From assembly GCA_026415505.1 (NCBI GenBank), contig JAOAGY010000021.1:28885-92884 (forward strand): a stretch of 64,000 nucleotides of DNA, read 5' to 3'. The first letter of the stretch is position 1; the number at the start of each line of letters is the position of its first letter. Source of the stretch: Chlorobiota bacterium (lineage in GTDB: Bacteria; Bacteroidota; Ignavibacteria; Kapaibacteriales; NICIL-2). The position numbers and the translations under genes are program-made. Shown in pieces: positions 63,924 through 64,000 of the stretch. The notes under the pieces were generated by a model that was given only the letters and a program-made list of their open reading frames with translations, had not been told where the DNA came from and did not search any database.

Positions 63924-64000
63924 GCGTCGTCATGGCATCTCCGGTCACGAGTGAAACAGCTTTACGCGCCCAATATACACACCAAACTTTTCAAAAACAA
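63924..64000 (-). repeat. 77-bp promoter/leader repeat, copy B (reaches window end)
   Basis: This copy differs from copy A (62060-62136) at four positions. It carries the same promoter-like boxes, ribosome site and ATGACGACG start, but the coding sequence after the start is unrelated. It reaches the last base of the window, so its outer limit is not known. Confidence 0.88.
63970..63977 (-). promoter_or_regulatory. Putative -7 element in leader copy B
   Basis: This is the same TATATTGG box as in copy A, 37 bases before the ATG at 63933 and 163 bases before the start preferred for the T9SS cargo gene. Confidence 0.48.

Noticed and set aside
63808..63933. Upstream start (ATG at 63933) for the last T9SS cargo protein
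   Set aside because: It would place 42 polar residues before a clear signal peptide that has its own GGAGG site; kept as an alternative only.

Overview
The window looks like chromosome from a GC-rich member of the Bacteroidota/Chlorobiota branch, possibly an Ignavibacteria- or Kapabacteria-like lineage; that placement is inference. Support comes from seven secreted proteins with type IX secretion (T9SS) C-terminal sorting domains, a small Hc1-type histone-like protein, a SMUG2-type DNA glycosylase, the DUF1800-DUF1501 gene pair, and many start-proximal 8-mers fitting the Bacteroidota -7 promoter element TAnnTTTG. Genes are densely packed on both strands, often with 4-base start/stop overlaps. 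No gap without a gene exceeds 300 bases. One tRNA (Leu, UAG) is present. I saw no rRNA, CRISPR array, insertion sequence or prophage.

Layout. 0-3.6 kb: the 5' part of a cytidine deaminase, a secreted subtilase and Hc1. 3.6-7.7 kb: a leftward operon of GT2-like protein, MsbA-type ABC exporter and RlmD-type rRNA methyltransferase. 7.7-10.9 kb: outer-membrane barrel, PorE-like OmpA protein and TruA. 10.9-15.8 kb: acyl-CoA dehydrogenase, a fused Hcy-like/methylenetetrahydrofolate reductase, an RDD membrane protein and tryptophan 2,3-dioxygenase. 15.8-22 kb, leftward: ClpX, ClpP, trigger factor, tRNA-Leu and a second subtilase. 22-26.1 kb: DnaX facing a SpoU methylase, a class V aminotransferase and SMUG2. 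26.2-29.9 kb: DUF1800, DUF1501 and a small barrel protein. 30-36.6 kb: a large lipoprotein, then prfA-trpS-GT-C-FAH. 36.6-41.6 kb: a BNR-type secreted protein coupled to aspartokinase, TerC and an orphan HlyD-type fusion protein. 41.7-50.5 kb: one gene for a 2941-residue adhesin-like protein with 22 Ig-like repeats. 50.8-58.9 kb: MazG-like protein, GT4-TPR, LD-carboxypeptidase, CoA pyrophosphatase, CoaD, SDR, GT9 and PepF. 58.9-64 kb: a run of secreted proteins in DNA of visibly lower GC, with a duplicated promoter/leader.

How it fits together. Housekeeping genes (translation, protein quality control, replication, cofactors) alternate with surface genes. The surface genes make and export envelope glycans (GT2-like, MsbA, GT-C, GT9, GT4) and supply T9SS cargo and possibly one T9SS accessory protein (PorE-like). 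The most unusual material is the giant repeat protein, with a co-varying cysteine pair and a near-identical two-repeat block seen twice; the Hcy-like domain that has lost its zinc cysteines; and the duplicated 77-bp promoter/leader at the right end, one copy of which leads into a signal peptide broken by a homopolymer frameshift.
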